NCBI RefSeq assembly: GCF_001458775.1 | Contig: NZ_CZPZ01000016.1 | Location: 1-58,481 of the forward strand | Direction: 5' to 3' | DNA length: 58,481 bases | Origin: Candidatus Nitrospira nitrificans | GTDB taxonomy: Bacteria; Nitrospirota; Nitrospiria; Nitrospirales; Nitrospiraceae | Notes under the pieces: generated by a model | What the model was told of the DNA's origin: nothing | What the model saw: only the letters and a program-made list of their open reading frames with translations | Databases searched by the model: none | Made by a program: the position numbers and the translations under genes | Part shown: one piece after another, positions 33,770 through 41,990 of the stretch | Position numbering within the stretch: the stretch's first letter is position 1 | Layout: each line of letters begins with the position of its first letter

Positions 33770-34804
33770 TCACGGGATCAAAACCACTTTGCCGCACTGG
33801 CCCGACTGAATCAACTCAAACCCGGCCGCAAACTCTTTCAGAGGCAACGAATGAGTCACGACCGGCCGAATATCCAGACCCGCCTTAAAGAGTCCCGCCA
33901 GCCGATACCACGTACCGAACAGGCGACGACCGGTGATTCCGTAGACACGGATCCCCTTAAAAATCATTTCGTTCGGCAGGTCGAAGCACACGGGACCGGT
34001 CGGGATGCCGAACAAGGTGACTCGACCGCCGTTCTTCACTGCGCGAAAAGCTTGATGCAATGCCGTGGGATCCCCCGACATCTCCAGCGAGGCATCGACT
34101 CCTTCACCATCGGTCATCTCGAGAATAGCCTCGGCCACCTGCGCGACTGACTCGGTCCTCGCGTTGAGAACATGATCCACGCCGATCTTCTTCGCCAACC
34201 CAAGCCGATAATCGCTGACATCGGTCGCGATAATGGTCGCGGCGCCGGCTGTTCGCGCAATAGCCGCGGCAAATAAGCCGGTCGGGCCGCATCCCGTGAT
34301 CAACACCGTCTGGCCGGTCAGATCCTCGGCCAGCGCGGCATCGACCGCATTGCCAAGCGGCTCCTGCACACAGGCTAACTCCGGAGGAATGTCCGGAGCC
34401 GTGTGCCATAAGACACCTTCAGGCAACGAGACACACTGCGCGTAAGACCCGTCCCGATCGATCCCGAGAATCTTGTAATTCTTGCAGACATGCGCCTGTC
34501 CGGTGCGACATTGAAAACAGGCTCCGCAGGTCAGATGCGATTCGGCGGCCACATAATCACCCACCTTGACCAGAGACACCTCGCGACCTACCTCCACGAC
34601 ATGGCCGCATAACTCATGTCCGATGATTCGCGGCGGATGAATCCGCCGCTGTGCCCATTCGTCCCAACGATAGATATGGACGTCGGTTCCACAGAGCGAG
34701 GTCGCCGCCACCTTCACCACCGCGTCGTGTGGTCCAGGAGTGGGGTCCGCCCAATCAGTGGGGGTGAGACCAGGCCCGGCGGTCGCTTTGACGAGTGCGT
34801 ACAT
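33770..34804 (-). CDS. tdh: L-threonine 3-dehydrogenase
   Basis: A 344-residue zinc medium-chain dehydrogenase oxidising threonine to 2-amino-3-oxobutyrate with NAD. It follows E. coli Tdh closely: LCGTDVHIYRWDEWAQ (catalytic zinc Cys and the Tdh-specific WDEW), GHELCGHVVEVG, structural-zinc CGACFQCRTGQAHVC, QEPLGNAVDAAL, the Rossmann segment TGCGPTGLFAAA and LEMSGDPTA. The ATG lies 6 nt after a TAGAAT box, so the mRNA may be leaderless. It forms an operon with kbl. Confidence 0.94.
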   Translation of the reverse strand: MYALVKATAGPGLTPTDWADPTPGPHDAVVKVAATSLCGTDVHIYRWDEWAQRRIHPPRIIGHELCGHVVEVGREVSLVKVGDYVAAESHLTCGACFQCRTGQAHVCKNYKILGIDRDGSYAQCVSLPEGVLWHTAPDIPPELACVQEPLGNAVDAALAEDLTGQTVLITGCGPTGLFAAAIARTAGAATIIATDVSDYRLGLAKKIGVDHVLNARTESVAQVAEAILEMTDGEGVDASLEMSGDPTALHQAFRAVKNGGRVTLFGIPTGPVCFDLPNEMIFKGIRVYGITGRRLFGTWYRLAGLFKAGLDIRPVVTHSLPLKEFAAGFELIQSGQCGKVVLIP

Positions 34805-34810
34805 GAACCT

Positions 34811-34818
34811 ATTCTATA
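34811..34818 (-). promoter_or_regulatory. Candidate -10 box giving a leaderless tdh transcript
   Basis: On the reverse strand TATAGAAT spans 34818-34811. Six bases then separate it from the A of the tdh ATG at 34804, so transcription would begin at or next to the start codon. The -35 region (TGTCAA-like) is weak. Confidence 0.35.
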
Positions 34819-34970
34819 CCAATTCAACCAGTTGACACCCGTGTTTCAGGGAAAGAAACGGGTTGCAGTGGCTTCTTGGCGATAGGTAGGATACCGGATC
34901 TCTCTGAGGATTGCGCGAAGAGGCGCGCGCTGTTCACATTGGCCGGCAAGAAAAACCGAAAGGCGAGGGT

Positions 34971-35582
34971 ATGCAAATCCGGCGGCACTGGCTGCAGGGA
35001 GTCGTCATGGCGGGTCTGTTGGGACTCTTCCCGCCGGGCGTCGAGGCGGAAACGGCTCGGTGGGACATCGATCCGGACCACTCTCTGATCGAGTTTCGCG
35101 TGACGCATATGGTGATTTCCAAAACGTCGGGGCGATTCATGGACTATCGCGGTTTCGTCGAGATGGATGCGAGCGCGAATACCCTCAAGACGATTGAAGC
35201 CACGATCCAGGCCGAGTCCATCAACACGAATCAAGAGAAGCGCGATATGCATCTCCGCAATGCCGACTTCTTGGATGTCAAACAGTTTCCCACGATGACC
35301 TATAAGATGAAGCATTATCGAAAACAGGGAGCCACCTATACGATCGTCGGCAACCTCACCCTGCGTGGCGTGACCAAAGAGGTCACGCTCATCGGCACGC
35401 TCAACGGCGTGACGCAGGATCCCTGGGGCAATACCAGAGCTGGATTCACCGCCGAAGGAACATTGAATCGCAAGGATTTTGGCATGGTCTGGAACAAGAC
35501 ACTCGATAGCGGCGGACTCATCGTCGGAGACGAAGTGCAGATCCGTTTGGATATCGAGTGCATCAAAGCGAAAAAGTCGTGA
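34971..35582 (+). CDS. YceI family periplasmic protein
   Basis: A 203-residue exported protein. The signal peptide MQIRRHWLQGVVMAGLLGLF ends near PGVEA. The mature part is the YceI lipocalin-like barrel: WDIDPDHSLIEFRVTHMVIS, TSGRFMDYRGFVEMD, RDMHLRNADFLDVKQFPTMT, GNLTLRGVTKEVTL and a late RKDFGMVWNKTLDSGGLIVG. Members bind polyisoprenoids or similar lipids. The ATG at 34971 has AAGG 7 nt upstream; an upstream ATG at 34911 would spoil the signal peptide. It is divergent from tdh. Confidence 0.92.
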   Translation: MQIRRHWLQGVVMAGLLGLFPPGVEAETARWDIDPDHSLIEFRVTHMVISKTSGRFMDYRGFVEMDASANTLKTIEATIQAESINTNQEKRDMHLRNADFLDVKQFPTMTYKMKHYRKQGATYTIVGNLTLRGVTKEVTLIGTLNGVTQDPWGNTRAGFTAEGTLNRKDFGMVWNKTLDSGGLIVGDEVQIRLDIECIKAKKS

Positions 35583-35679
35583 GAGCGTACGATGTTTCGA
35601 GGATTGTGTGACCTAAGTGTTTCATACCCGAAACCCAAAGCTCTAGAAATCCGAACTCGAAACGCATAACGTCGAGCTG

Positions 35680-36684
35680 ATGATGAAAGCGATGGTCCTC
35701 CACCAGGCGAACGACGTTTTCAGGAATCCGCTGCAACTTCAAGATCAGCCTGTCCCTGTACCGAAGTCGGATCAGATCCTCGTCAAGATTCACGTCTGCG
35801 GCGTCTGTCGGACAGATCTCCATGTGGTGGAAGGGGAGCTTCCCGATATTTCATTCCCGCTGATCCCAGGACATCAAGCCGTCGGCGCGGTGGTGCAAGT
35901 CGGCGCCAAGGTCTCGGAGGTCAAGGAAGGGGACCGCGTTGGGATTGCCTGGCTTCAACGCATATGTGGGCAGTGCGAGTTCTGCGCAAACGGGAGGGAA
36001 AATCTTTGTTTGCAAGCGACGTTCACCGGCTATCAGGTCGACGGAGGATATGCTGAGTATGCGGTCGTGCCGGCTCGATTCGCCTATCCAATCCCGTCGA
36101 TCTTTTCCGACGACGAAGCCGCTCCCCTGCTCTGCGCAGGGATTATCGGCTACCGCGCGTTACGCCTCAGCGGCATCAAGCCGGGCCAACGTCTCGGGTT
36201 ATATGGCTTTGGCGCCTCCGCGCACATCGCCATCCAGATCGCGCGCCATTGGGGCTGCCGGGTCTATGTCAGTTCGCTCAAGCCGGAGCATCAAGCGTTG
36301 GCCAGACAGCTGGGGGCGGTCTGGGTCGGCGGGGCCACGGATACGCCGCCTGAGAAGCTGCATGGGTCAATCATCTTTGCGCCGGCCGGTGAACTCGTGC
36401 CTCGAGCATTGAGGGCGCTGGACCGAGGAGGAACATTGGCTTTGGCCGGTATCCACATGTCGCCGATTCCCTCGCTGGACTACGATCGGGACATTTTCGG
36501 AGAGCGCGTCATCCGCAGCGTCACCGCCAACACCAGGCAGGATGGACTCGACCTGTTACGCGAAGCGGCAGCCATTCCGATTAAGCCGCATACCGTCCGT
36601 TTTCCTCTTGAACAGGCGAACCGCGCATTACAAGAATTAAAAGCCGGGAACTTTCAAGGAGCGGCGGTGCTGACGATGCAATGA
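35680..36684 (+). CDS. Zinc-dependent alcohol dehydrogenase
   Basis: A 334-residue medium-chain dehydrogenase. The catalytic-zinc residues are in CGVCRTDLHVVEG (about 40-52) and GHQAVG, where Gln replaces the usual Glu after the His. The structural-zinc Cys cluster is CGQCEFCANGRENLC. The NAD-binding segment is GLYGFGASAHIAIQIA. This pattern matches the group of alcohol dehydrogenases with a zinc-binding domain often annotated 'zinc-binding alcohol dehydrogenase family'. The substrate is not evident. The start is an ATGATG pair; either Met may be used. It stands alone between yceI and a non-coding stretch. Confidence 0.9.
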   Translation: MMKAMVLHQANDVFRNPLQLQDQPVPVPKSDQILVKIHVCGVCRTDLHVVEGELPDISFPLIPGHQAVGAVVQVGAKVSEVKEGDRVGIAWLQRICGQCEFCANGRENLCLQATFTGYQVDGGYAEYAVVPARFAYPIPSIFSDDEAAPLLCAGIIGYRALRLSGIKPGQRLGLYGFGASAHIAIQIARHWGCRVYVSSLKPEHQALARQLGAVWVGGATDTPPEKLHGSIIFAPAGELVPRALRALDRGGTLALAGIHMSPIPSLDYDRDIFGERVIRSVTANTRQDGLDLLREAAAIPIKPHTVRFPLEQANRALQELKAGNFQGAAVLTMQ

Positions 36685-36836
36685 TGGCAGGACCGAATTA
36701 CTGATGTTTTTCAGCTCTTCAGAACATCTCCGCCAGGTCTTCCTCAAAATTCTCAGTCTCCGTCGTACCCCTCGTCGTCCTGATTCTGAACAATTCGCGC
36801 ATTTCACCTACCGGGGTTTCACAGGCCTTTGGGTGA
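36685..36836. other. Non-coding stretch before the RelE remnant
   Basis: No gene, terminator or repeat was recognised. It may contain eroded sequence of the former toxin gene or of its antitoxin. Confidence 0.35.
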
Positions 36837-36947
36837 CACAGGGGGGAATATCGCATCATCTATGCGACCGATGAAAAGGCTAAGGTGGTGAAAGTGGCCA
36901 GAGTTCTGCACCGCGACCGGGATGATCGAGAGCTGGATAGGATCTAA
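36837..36947 (+). pseudogene. RelE/ParE-family toxin remnant (C-terminal end only)
   Basis: Following an in-frame TGA at 36834-36836 the frame reads HRGEYRIIYATDEKAKVVKV and then ARVLHRDRDDREL to a TAA. This matches the last third of RelE toxins: the GDYRVIYxIDDxAKVVxVLRVGHR strand pair and the final Arg/His-rich helix. The first two thirds, a start codon and an antitoxin gene are missing, so the product cannot be a full mRNA interferase. It is best read as a relic of a toxin-antitoxin pair. Confidence 0.6.
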
Positions 36948-37054
36948 TTTGCAGAAACCGCGCGTTCTGGTGATCTTGTCACCCATTTCAGACGTTCTAG
37001 CCACGTTTTCCAATCGGCTGCAAACATGAAAAGCGTTCGCGTTATTCCTCCTGC

Positions 37055-38374
37055 CTATGACGACAAGACTCCCGCAATACAACCGGTCAGCAACGTCGTC
37101 AAGAATGCGGTCCAGAGCGCACGGATTCCCAAGAGCGACACATCCTTTGCCCGATGAGGCATCAGTGCGGTGATACCCCCGACAAAAATGCCCATGCTCG
37201 CGACATGAACGAACCCGCACAGCGCGTAGGTCATCGTCGTGAGGGATCGTGGGGAGAGCGGTGGGGGGGATGCCGCTTGCCATGCCGCCAACTTGAAATA
37301 GGCCGCGACTTCCGTCTCGACGAACCGCGAACCCAGCAAGTCCGCGCCGATCTGCCATTCCTCCGGACGGAGACCGAGAAGGATCGTGAACGGCCAAGTC
37401 AGCCAGGCCAGGACACGGGTGACCGAGAGCGGAGCTCCCCCGAGCATGGGGAGCTGCGCCAGCGCCAGATCCACCAGGGCTTCCAAACCGAGAAACACGA
37501 TCAGCAACGCCGCAATGCCGGCGGCCATTGTCATGCCCTGCCCCGCCCCGTCGATCAAGGCGACGATAAGGTTGGAAGGCGGCGGAATCGCATCTCCTTC
37601 TGATGAACCTGATGTTTCGCGTGGGCTGTTGTCGGTCGGCACGCCCCCGAGCGTCACCGGCCGCCCGTCCTCAGGAAACGACAGTTTGCTGATGAGCACC
37701 GCACAGGGAATCGAAATCACGGAGGCAGAAATCAGATGTCCGGCAATCTGGGGCACGACATGCTGGAGCGCCGAGACATAGATGCCCATGACGGTGCCGG
37801 CCACCGTCGCCATCATGCAGGTGAGCACCATCAACAATTCCGACCGGGTCATAGCGGCCAGATAGGGGCGGACGATCAAGCCGGCCTCGATGCCGACGAA
37901 GATATTGGCGGCGCCGGAGAGGGATTCGGCGCCCGATAAGCCCATCGTTCGATAGAAGAGTCGGGCAAACAGCCCCACGACCACTTGCATGATGCCCGTG
38001 TAGTAGAGGCCTGCCATCAGGGCTGCAAAGAACACGACGGCCGGCAGCGCTTGCGCGGCCAAGATAAACCCCACCGACACCGTCCCATCCGGCAGTGCCT
38101 GGCCCGGGCCGAGCGCCAGCGGACCCAAGAGAAAGAGCGTGCCCTTTTGGGAGGCGGTCAGCATGGCCACGACCATATCGTTGATCATCCCCCACAACCA
38201 GCGCGCCCCCGGAAACCAGAAGGACACGATACCCAGTCCCCACGCCAAGGCCGCACTGCCGCCGATGGTCGTCCAGTTCAGCCGAGTGCGTCGTCCCGTT
38301 ACCCAAGCCAGCGAGGCGATCGCAAAGAATCCGACAAACGCGAGCAGGCGATAGGGCCATTCCTCCACCGTCAT
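37055..38374 (-). CDS. CNT-family nucleoside transporter
   Basis: A 439-residue membrane protein with about ten hydrophobic segments. The concentrative nucleoside transporter signature is clear in GAESLSGAANIFVGIEAGLI followed by VRPYLAAMTRSELLMVLTCM and MATVAGTVMGIYV. A conserved pore gate region (LPAVVFFAALMAGLYY) lies before it, and GFVHVASMGIFVGGI near the C-terminus. These carriers import nucleosides with H+ or Na+. It has a hydrophilic loop at about 235-265. No nucleoside-degradation gene is adjacent. A 356-bp non-coding region lies upstream. Confidence 0.9.
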   Translation of the reverse strand: MTVEEWPYRLLAFVGFFAIASLAWVTGRRTRLNWTTIGGSAALAWGLGIVSFWFPGARWLWGMINDMVVAMLTASQKGTLFLLGPLALGPGQALPDGTVSVGFILAAQALPAVVFFAALMAGLYYTGIMQVVVGLFARLFYRTMGLSGAESLSGAANIFVGIEAGLIVRPYLAAMTRSELLMVLTCMMATVAGTVMGIYVSALQHVVPQIAGHLISASVISIPCAVLISKLSFPEDGRPVTLGGVPTDNSPRETSGSSEGDAIPPPSNLIVALIDGAGQGMTMAAGIAALLIVFLGLEALVDLALAQLPMLGGAPLSVTRVLAWLTWPFTILLGLRPEEWQIGADLLGSRFVETEVAAYFKLAAWQAASPPPLSPRSLTTMTYALCGFVHVASMGIFVGGITALMPHRAKDVSLLGIRALWTAFLTTLLTGCIAGVLSS

Positions 38375-38641
38375 GTCCTCCCCCTGTGTGATGGAAACCC
38401 GGCGGGAGGCTACGCTGAGCGGCGGCAGGCGTCAAGAGAGAACGGACCGAGTGGACTCTGTCCTCGTGGATCGTTTGGGCATCCGTGACTTACAGCGTAT
38501 CCCCCACATCCTGCTTAAGACCCGCTCTCATGCCGGCATGGAATTGGGGGTCACAAATTGGGAGCTAAATCGGGATGGCCTTTTTCTTCACACAATCCGT
38601 AAACGCGAGAACTTGTTCGGAGTATGATATGCGAGTCTCAT
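38375..38641. other. Upstream region of the nucleoside transporter
   Basis: No convincing gene was found, although a forward frame is open for 84 codons (38373-38627) with a translation I do not recognise. The part next to the palindrome at 38642 is AT-richer than its surroundings. Confidence 0.35.
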
Positions 38642-38669
38642 TGCCTTCCATGCAATTGCATGGAAGGCA
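38642..38669. repeat. Perfect 28-bp palindrome
   Basis: Arm TGCCTTCCATGCAA is followed directly by its exact reverse complement, with no spacer. A partial echo (CTTCATGGAAG) follows at 38675-38685. It lies 61 bp downstream of the serine-hydrolase gene. It lacks a T-run, so it may be a regulator site or a processing hairpin more than a standard terminator. Confidence 0.5.
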
Positions 38670-38730
38670 CCGCCCTTCATGGAAGCCTCAGGTGAATGTC
38701 GCATAAACGAATGGCGGCTGACTGTGTTTG

Positions 38731-40457
38731 TCAGGCACGCACAAAGACATACTCTCCCGCCGAGACTCTTTGTTTGAGAGCCGTAATCTCCCCCTGCTCT
38801 TCGACAAATTCATAGACCACGTCGGAATATCTCTCGACACGGAACTGCAGATCCTTGTAATGGATCAGCTTTTCGTCTGGGTCCCCCGGGAATACGATGT
38901 ACAAATTGCCTCCCTGCCCGAGAACCACTTGGAATTTGAACATAGCCGGGGTCTTATAAGTTCCGGCAAGTTGTTGCAGACGCTCGGGAACCGGAGGCTC
39001 GGCAATACGCATAAATGGCACATCAGCATCGTCCAAGGACATCACCGCCTTGTCCACTTCCCCTTGGGGATTCGTAAGAAAGTTCACTGACCATTTTCCG
39101 TGACACTCATCATCCAGCGTATCGAAGCGGTCATAGTGAAAATGGAACAAAGGAAACTTGAGCTTATGAAAGGCGAACTGGAGTTGCTCTCCGGTAAGCC
39201 CGATCTTCAATCTCCCATATGCCGGATGCTCATAGTCGCCCGCGTAGTCCGCGAGGGAGTGGGACGGGTGTGTGTGTGGCACGCGCCCAACATTCGCTTT
39301 CGACCGTGCCGCGGTCCCGGCCTTTTTCCCTTGCTTCGCCACCTCCAGCCATCTTTCGCTCCAGGGAGTCAGATCCAGGTCCAAGAGGCGCTCATAGATG
39401 CCAAAACCGATGATGTCGCGGAGGGCAGCGCAGTGGTCCCCGATGACAAAGACAATGACTCCGATGCGATCGAGGGGGAGGTAAGAGATTTGCGAATGGA
39501 AGCCGCGTATGGTTCCACCGTGGCGCGTAAGCAGATGCCCTCGGTAGGAGTGGAGCTGTCGCCCCATTCCATACCCACCCTCTATGAGTTCCCAAAATCC
39601 CTTCGTCTCGCCTAACACGTTGGGAAGTGCGATAGCTGGTCCAGCGTCGCCTTGAGCACGTGCCGAGGAAGGACTTCCCGCCCGAGATAGGTCCCTTCAT
39701 TCATCAAGGCGATGAGCCACCGGGACATGTCCTGAATGTTGCCAATGATCGCTCCGCCTGGGGCTACTCCACCCATCTCCTCATAGTAGGGGATCTTATA
39801 GATCTCACTGGTGTCACGTTTTTCGGTGAAGGGGACGACATAGTCGGATTGTTTCAGCATATCCGCGATGGTGTAGACGGTACTACTCATGTCCAACGGG
39901 TTGAGGATCCTTTCACGAACGAACTCTTCCCAGGTTTGGCCGGTCTGCAATTCAATGAGATAGCCGACCGCTGCATACATCAAATTGTTGTACAGGAAGG
40001 TCTGCCGCAACGGTGCCTGTGGTTCTAAATACTTCAATCGCTCGAAGAGCTCCTTGCGGCTGAACTCGGCCTCATACCAGATCGTATCGTGTCGGGTGAT
40101 GCCGGTGCGATGAGCCAGCATATCCCGCAAGGTGACCGTGTTGTTCAGCGCATCGTTGTAAAACCGAATACGAGGCACCGCATCACGGACAGGCATATCC
40201 CATGTCAATTTCCCTTCCGCTACGAGAAGTCCTGCCGCTACCGCCGTGAAGAGCTTGGTGTTGGACGCAATCGGGCATAATGTGGCCGGCGTGAAGGGCA
40301 AGTGTTTTTCATAGTCCCGGTAGCCATAACCTTTGGCAAATGCCAGCTTGTCATCCACCACGATCCCCACTCCGACGCCTGGTGCGTTCCAGTCTTTCAG
40401 GAGTTGCTCCACATCAATGTCAAAGTCTTTGAGTTTCTCGGATAGCGCGTTTTCCAT
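38731..40457 (-). pseudogene. Beta-lactamase-related serine hydrolase split by a frameshift
   Basis: Two overlapping frames (40457-39612 and 39618-38731) together make one class-C-like serine hydrolase. The first part has the catalytic SNTK (Ser65, Lys68) and the YNN motif (156-158). It ends at TAG after SHFPTC. The second continues with ETKGFWELIEGGYGMGRQLH, carries the third active-site motif in TRHGGTIRGF and ends in a DUF3471-like domain. Neither piece alone has a full active site. One base gained or lost near 39620 explains it. It may be a pseudogene or a sequencing error. It lies 7 bp after hemD on the same strand. The family includes esterases and peptidases, so no antibiotic resistance is implied. 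Confidence 0.75.
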
Positions 40458-40464
40458 ATCATCT

Positions 40465-41292
40465 CTACCGTTTTCGATCGAGAATGCGCATAGTCCGCTC
40501 AGCCACTTCTTTCACCAAGATTCCCATCTTCGGATGTGACGGTTCGACATCAACCGGCCAGTCGAAATGGCGCAATCGTTCGCTTGCGGTCGGACCGATT
40601 GAAGCGACGACCAGCTTCTCTATCGCCGTTCGAAACTGTTCCACCTTTCCATCTTGCTCCAGCACCCGCATGACATGATCGACCTGCGCGGCATTGGTGA
40701 TCAGTATCACCTGAACTCGTCCGGCAATGATTTGATCGAGTGCAAGACGAATCAGACCAAGATCCTCCGGCAGGGCCCATTTGTAGATGGGCACCGGAAA
40801 CACTTCGGCGCCCCGCTGCTCCAGCGCTTTCACGAGATCAGGATTGGAGACTCCGTATTCTTGAACGGCAACCCGCAATCCCCTTACAGGGCGATGCTGA
40901 TCGAGGACTGAAATGAGATCGACCCAGGTATTGGGTTCCGGCACCGTGAGGGTTGCTTGGAGACCAAAACGCTTGAGGGCCGCAACCGGCTTCGGCCCTC
41001 GTGCGACGATCACCGTGCCTTCGAGTGCCGCGACAATCGATGGCCAGGAACAGCGCGCCTTCAGCAGATCGAACAACGCGGTGACCCCAACTCCCGTCAG
41101 TAGGATGAGCACATCCACCCGTCCAACCATGAGCCGAACACCGAACTCCTGTGCCCTCCGATTGTCCTCCAGCGGGACTTCTCGCAGAACGGGAGCAACC
41201 AGCGGCCGTCCGCCGCACCGCTCGATCATGCGGGTAATCTCGGTGGCCATCCGGCTCTCGAAGGCAGCGACTGTCATGCCGTTGAACGCCAT
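40465..41292 (-). CDS. hemD: Uroporphyrinogen-III synthase
   Basis: A 275-residue two-lobed HemD protein, which closes hydroxymethylbilane to uroporphyrinogen III in tetrapyrrole synthesis. Family segments are TVAAFESRMATEITRMIERC near the start, VDVLILLTGVGVTALFDLL (about 60-78), VIVARGPKPVAALKRFGL, LRVAVQEYG, VQVILITNAAQVDHVMRVL and VASIGPTASERLRHFDWPVD near the end. The family is weakly conserved in sequence, but both lobes are present. No other heme gene is adjacent. A frameshifted serine hydrolase lies just downstream. Confidence 0.88.
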   Translation of the reverse strand: MAFNGMTVAAFESRMATEITRMIERCGGRPLVAPVLREVPLEDNRRAQEFGVRLMVGRVDVLILLTGVGVTALFDLLKARCSWPSIVAALEGTVIVARGPKPVAALKRFGLQATLTVPEPNTWVDLISVLDQHRPVRGLRVAVQEYGVSNPDLVKALEQRGAEVFPVPIYKWALPEDLGLIRLALDQIIAGRVQVILITNAAQVDHVMRVLEQDGKVEQFRTAIEKLVVASIGPTASERLRHFDWPVDVEPSHPKMGILVKEVAERTMRILDRKR

Positions 41293-41347
41293 GGATGTGC
41301 TGATTTTATCATAGCCATCGAGCCTGAAGAGGACGCCGGTTTTGCCA

Positions 41348-41377
41348 TTGACGCCCTGCCGTCGGTCTCCCTACTAT
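41348..41377 (+). promoter_or_regulatory. Candidate sigma70-type promoter of the VOC gene
   Basis: TTGACG (41348-41353) and TACTAT (41372-41377) each match consensus at five of six positions and are 18 bp apart. The start of transcription would be about 35 nt before the ATG at 41418. Confidence 0.45.
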
Positions 41378-41417
41378 ACAACGTATTCACTGGCTCAACG
41401 ATGAACGAGTTCTCCCT

Positions 41418-41861
41418 ATGACCGTTCCACTCCATCGAGGTCTCCGTCACTTGGCGCTGCGCGTGATCGACCTTCCTCGCTCTCGCCGATTCTATGAAGA
41501 GTTACTCGGGATGCGTGTCGTCTGGGAGCCTGATCCGGAGAACGTCTATTTCAGCTCTGGGGTCGATAACCTGGCGCTTCATCAGATCTCAAAGGATGAA
41601 CTGAGTTCCTACGACCCCTCGAAGACTCAACTCCTCGATCACATGGGCGTGATGTGCGACAGTCCGCAGGCCGTCGACCAGATGTACCGAGCCATCGTCC
41701 CGAAGATTGCATCTCTGGGCGGGCGGATCGCCAAAGAGCCCAAGCAGCACCGGGACGATAGTTATTCATTCTATTTTGCCGATCCTGACGGCAACCTGAT
41801 CCAGGCTCTCTATGAACCGACGATCAGCAAGATCAGGATAGGACTGGGTGACGAGGACTGA
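41418..41861 (+). CDS. VOC-family (glyoxalase-like) metalloprotein
   Basis: A 147-residue single vicinal-oxygen-chelate unit with two beta-alpha-beta-beta-beta modules. LRHLALRVIDLPRSRRFYEE leads to the first metal-binding His. DHMGVMCDSPQAVDQMYRAI and SYSFYFADPDGNLIQALYEP give the second His and the C-terminal Glu. This fits fosfomycin-resistance, glyoxalase I or extradiol-dioxygenase relatives, and the exact reaction cannot be told. Proteins of this kind usually act as dimers. It is divergent from hemD. Confidence 0.85.
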   Translation: MTVPLHRGLRHLALRVIDLPRSRRFYEELLGMRVVWEPDPENVYFSSGVDNLALHQISKDELSSYDPSKTQLLDHMGVMCDSPQAVDQMYRAIVPKIASLGGRIAKEPKQHRDDSYSFYFADPDGNLIQALYEPTISKIRIGLGDED

Positions 41862-41990
41862 TGGCTGAAGTCGCGCGAATTATAGGCGGTCTGCCAAAGG
41901 TCGTGTCTACGCGACGAATACCGGCTCGCGCTTCTACGGCCAGGGCGAAATCCTTTGAACCTCTGTCCTCGGTCCCCAGTCCTGACTAGC

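Noticed and set aside
37154-38488. Forward open frames opposite the nucleoside transporter
   Set aside because: Charged, His/Arg-rich shadow translations; the reverse frame has regular membrane segments and the CNT signature.
38731-40457. Two separate genes for the serine hydrolase pieces
   Set aside because: The pieces overlap by 7 bp, carry complementary motifs of one active site and lack a credible second start.
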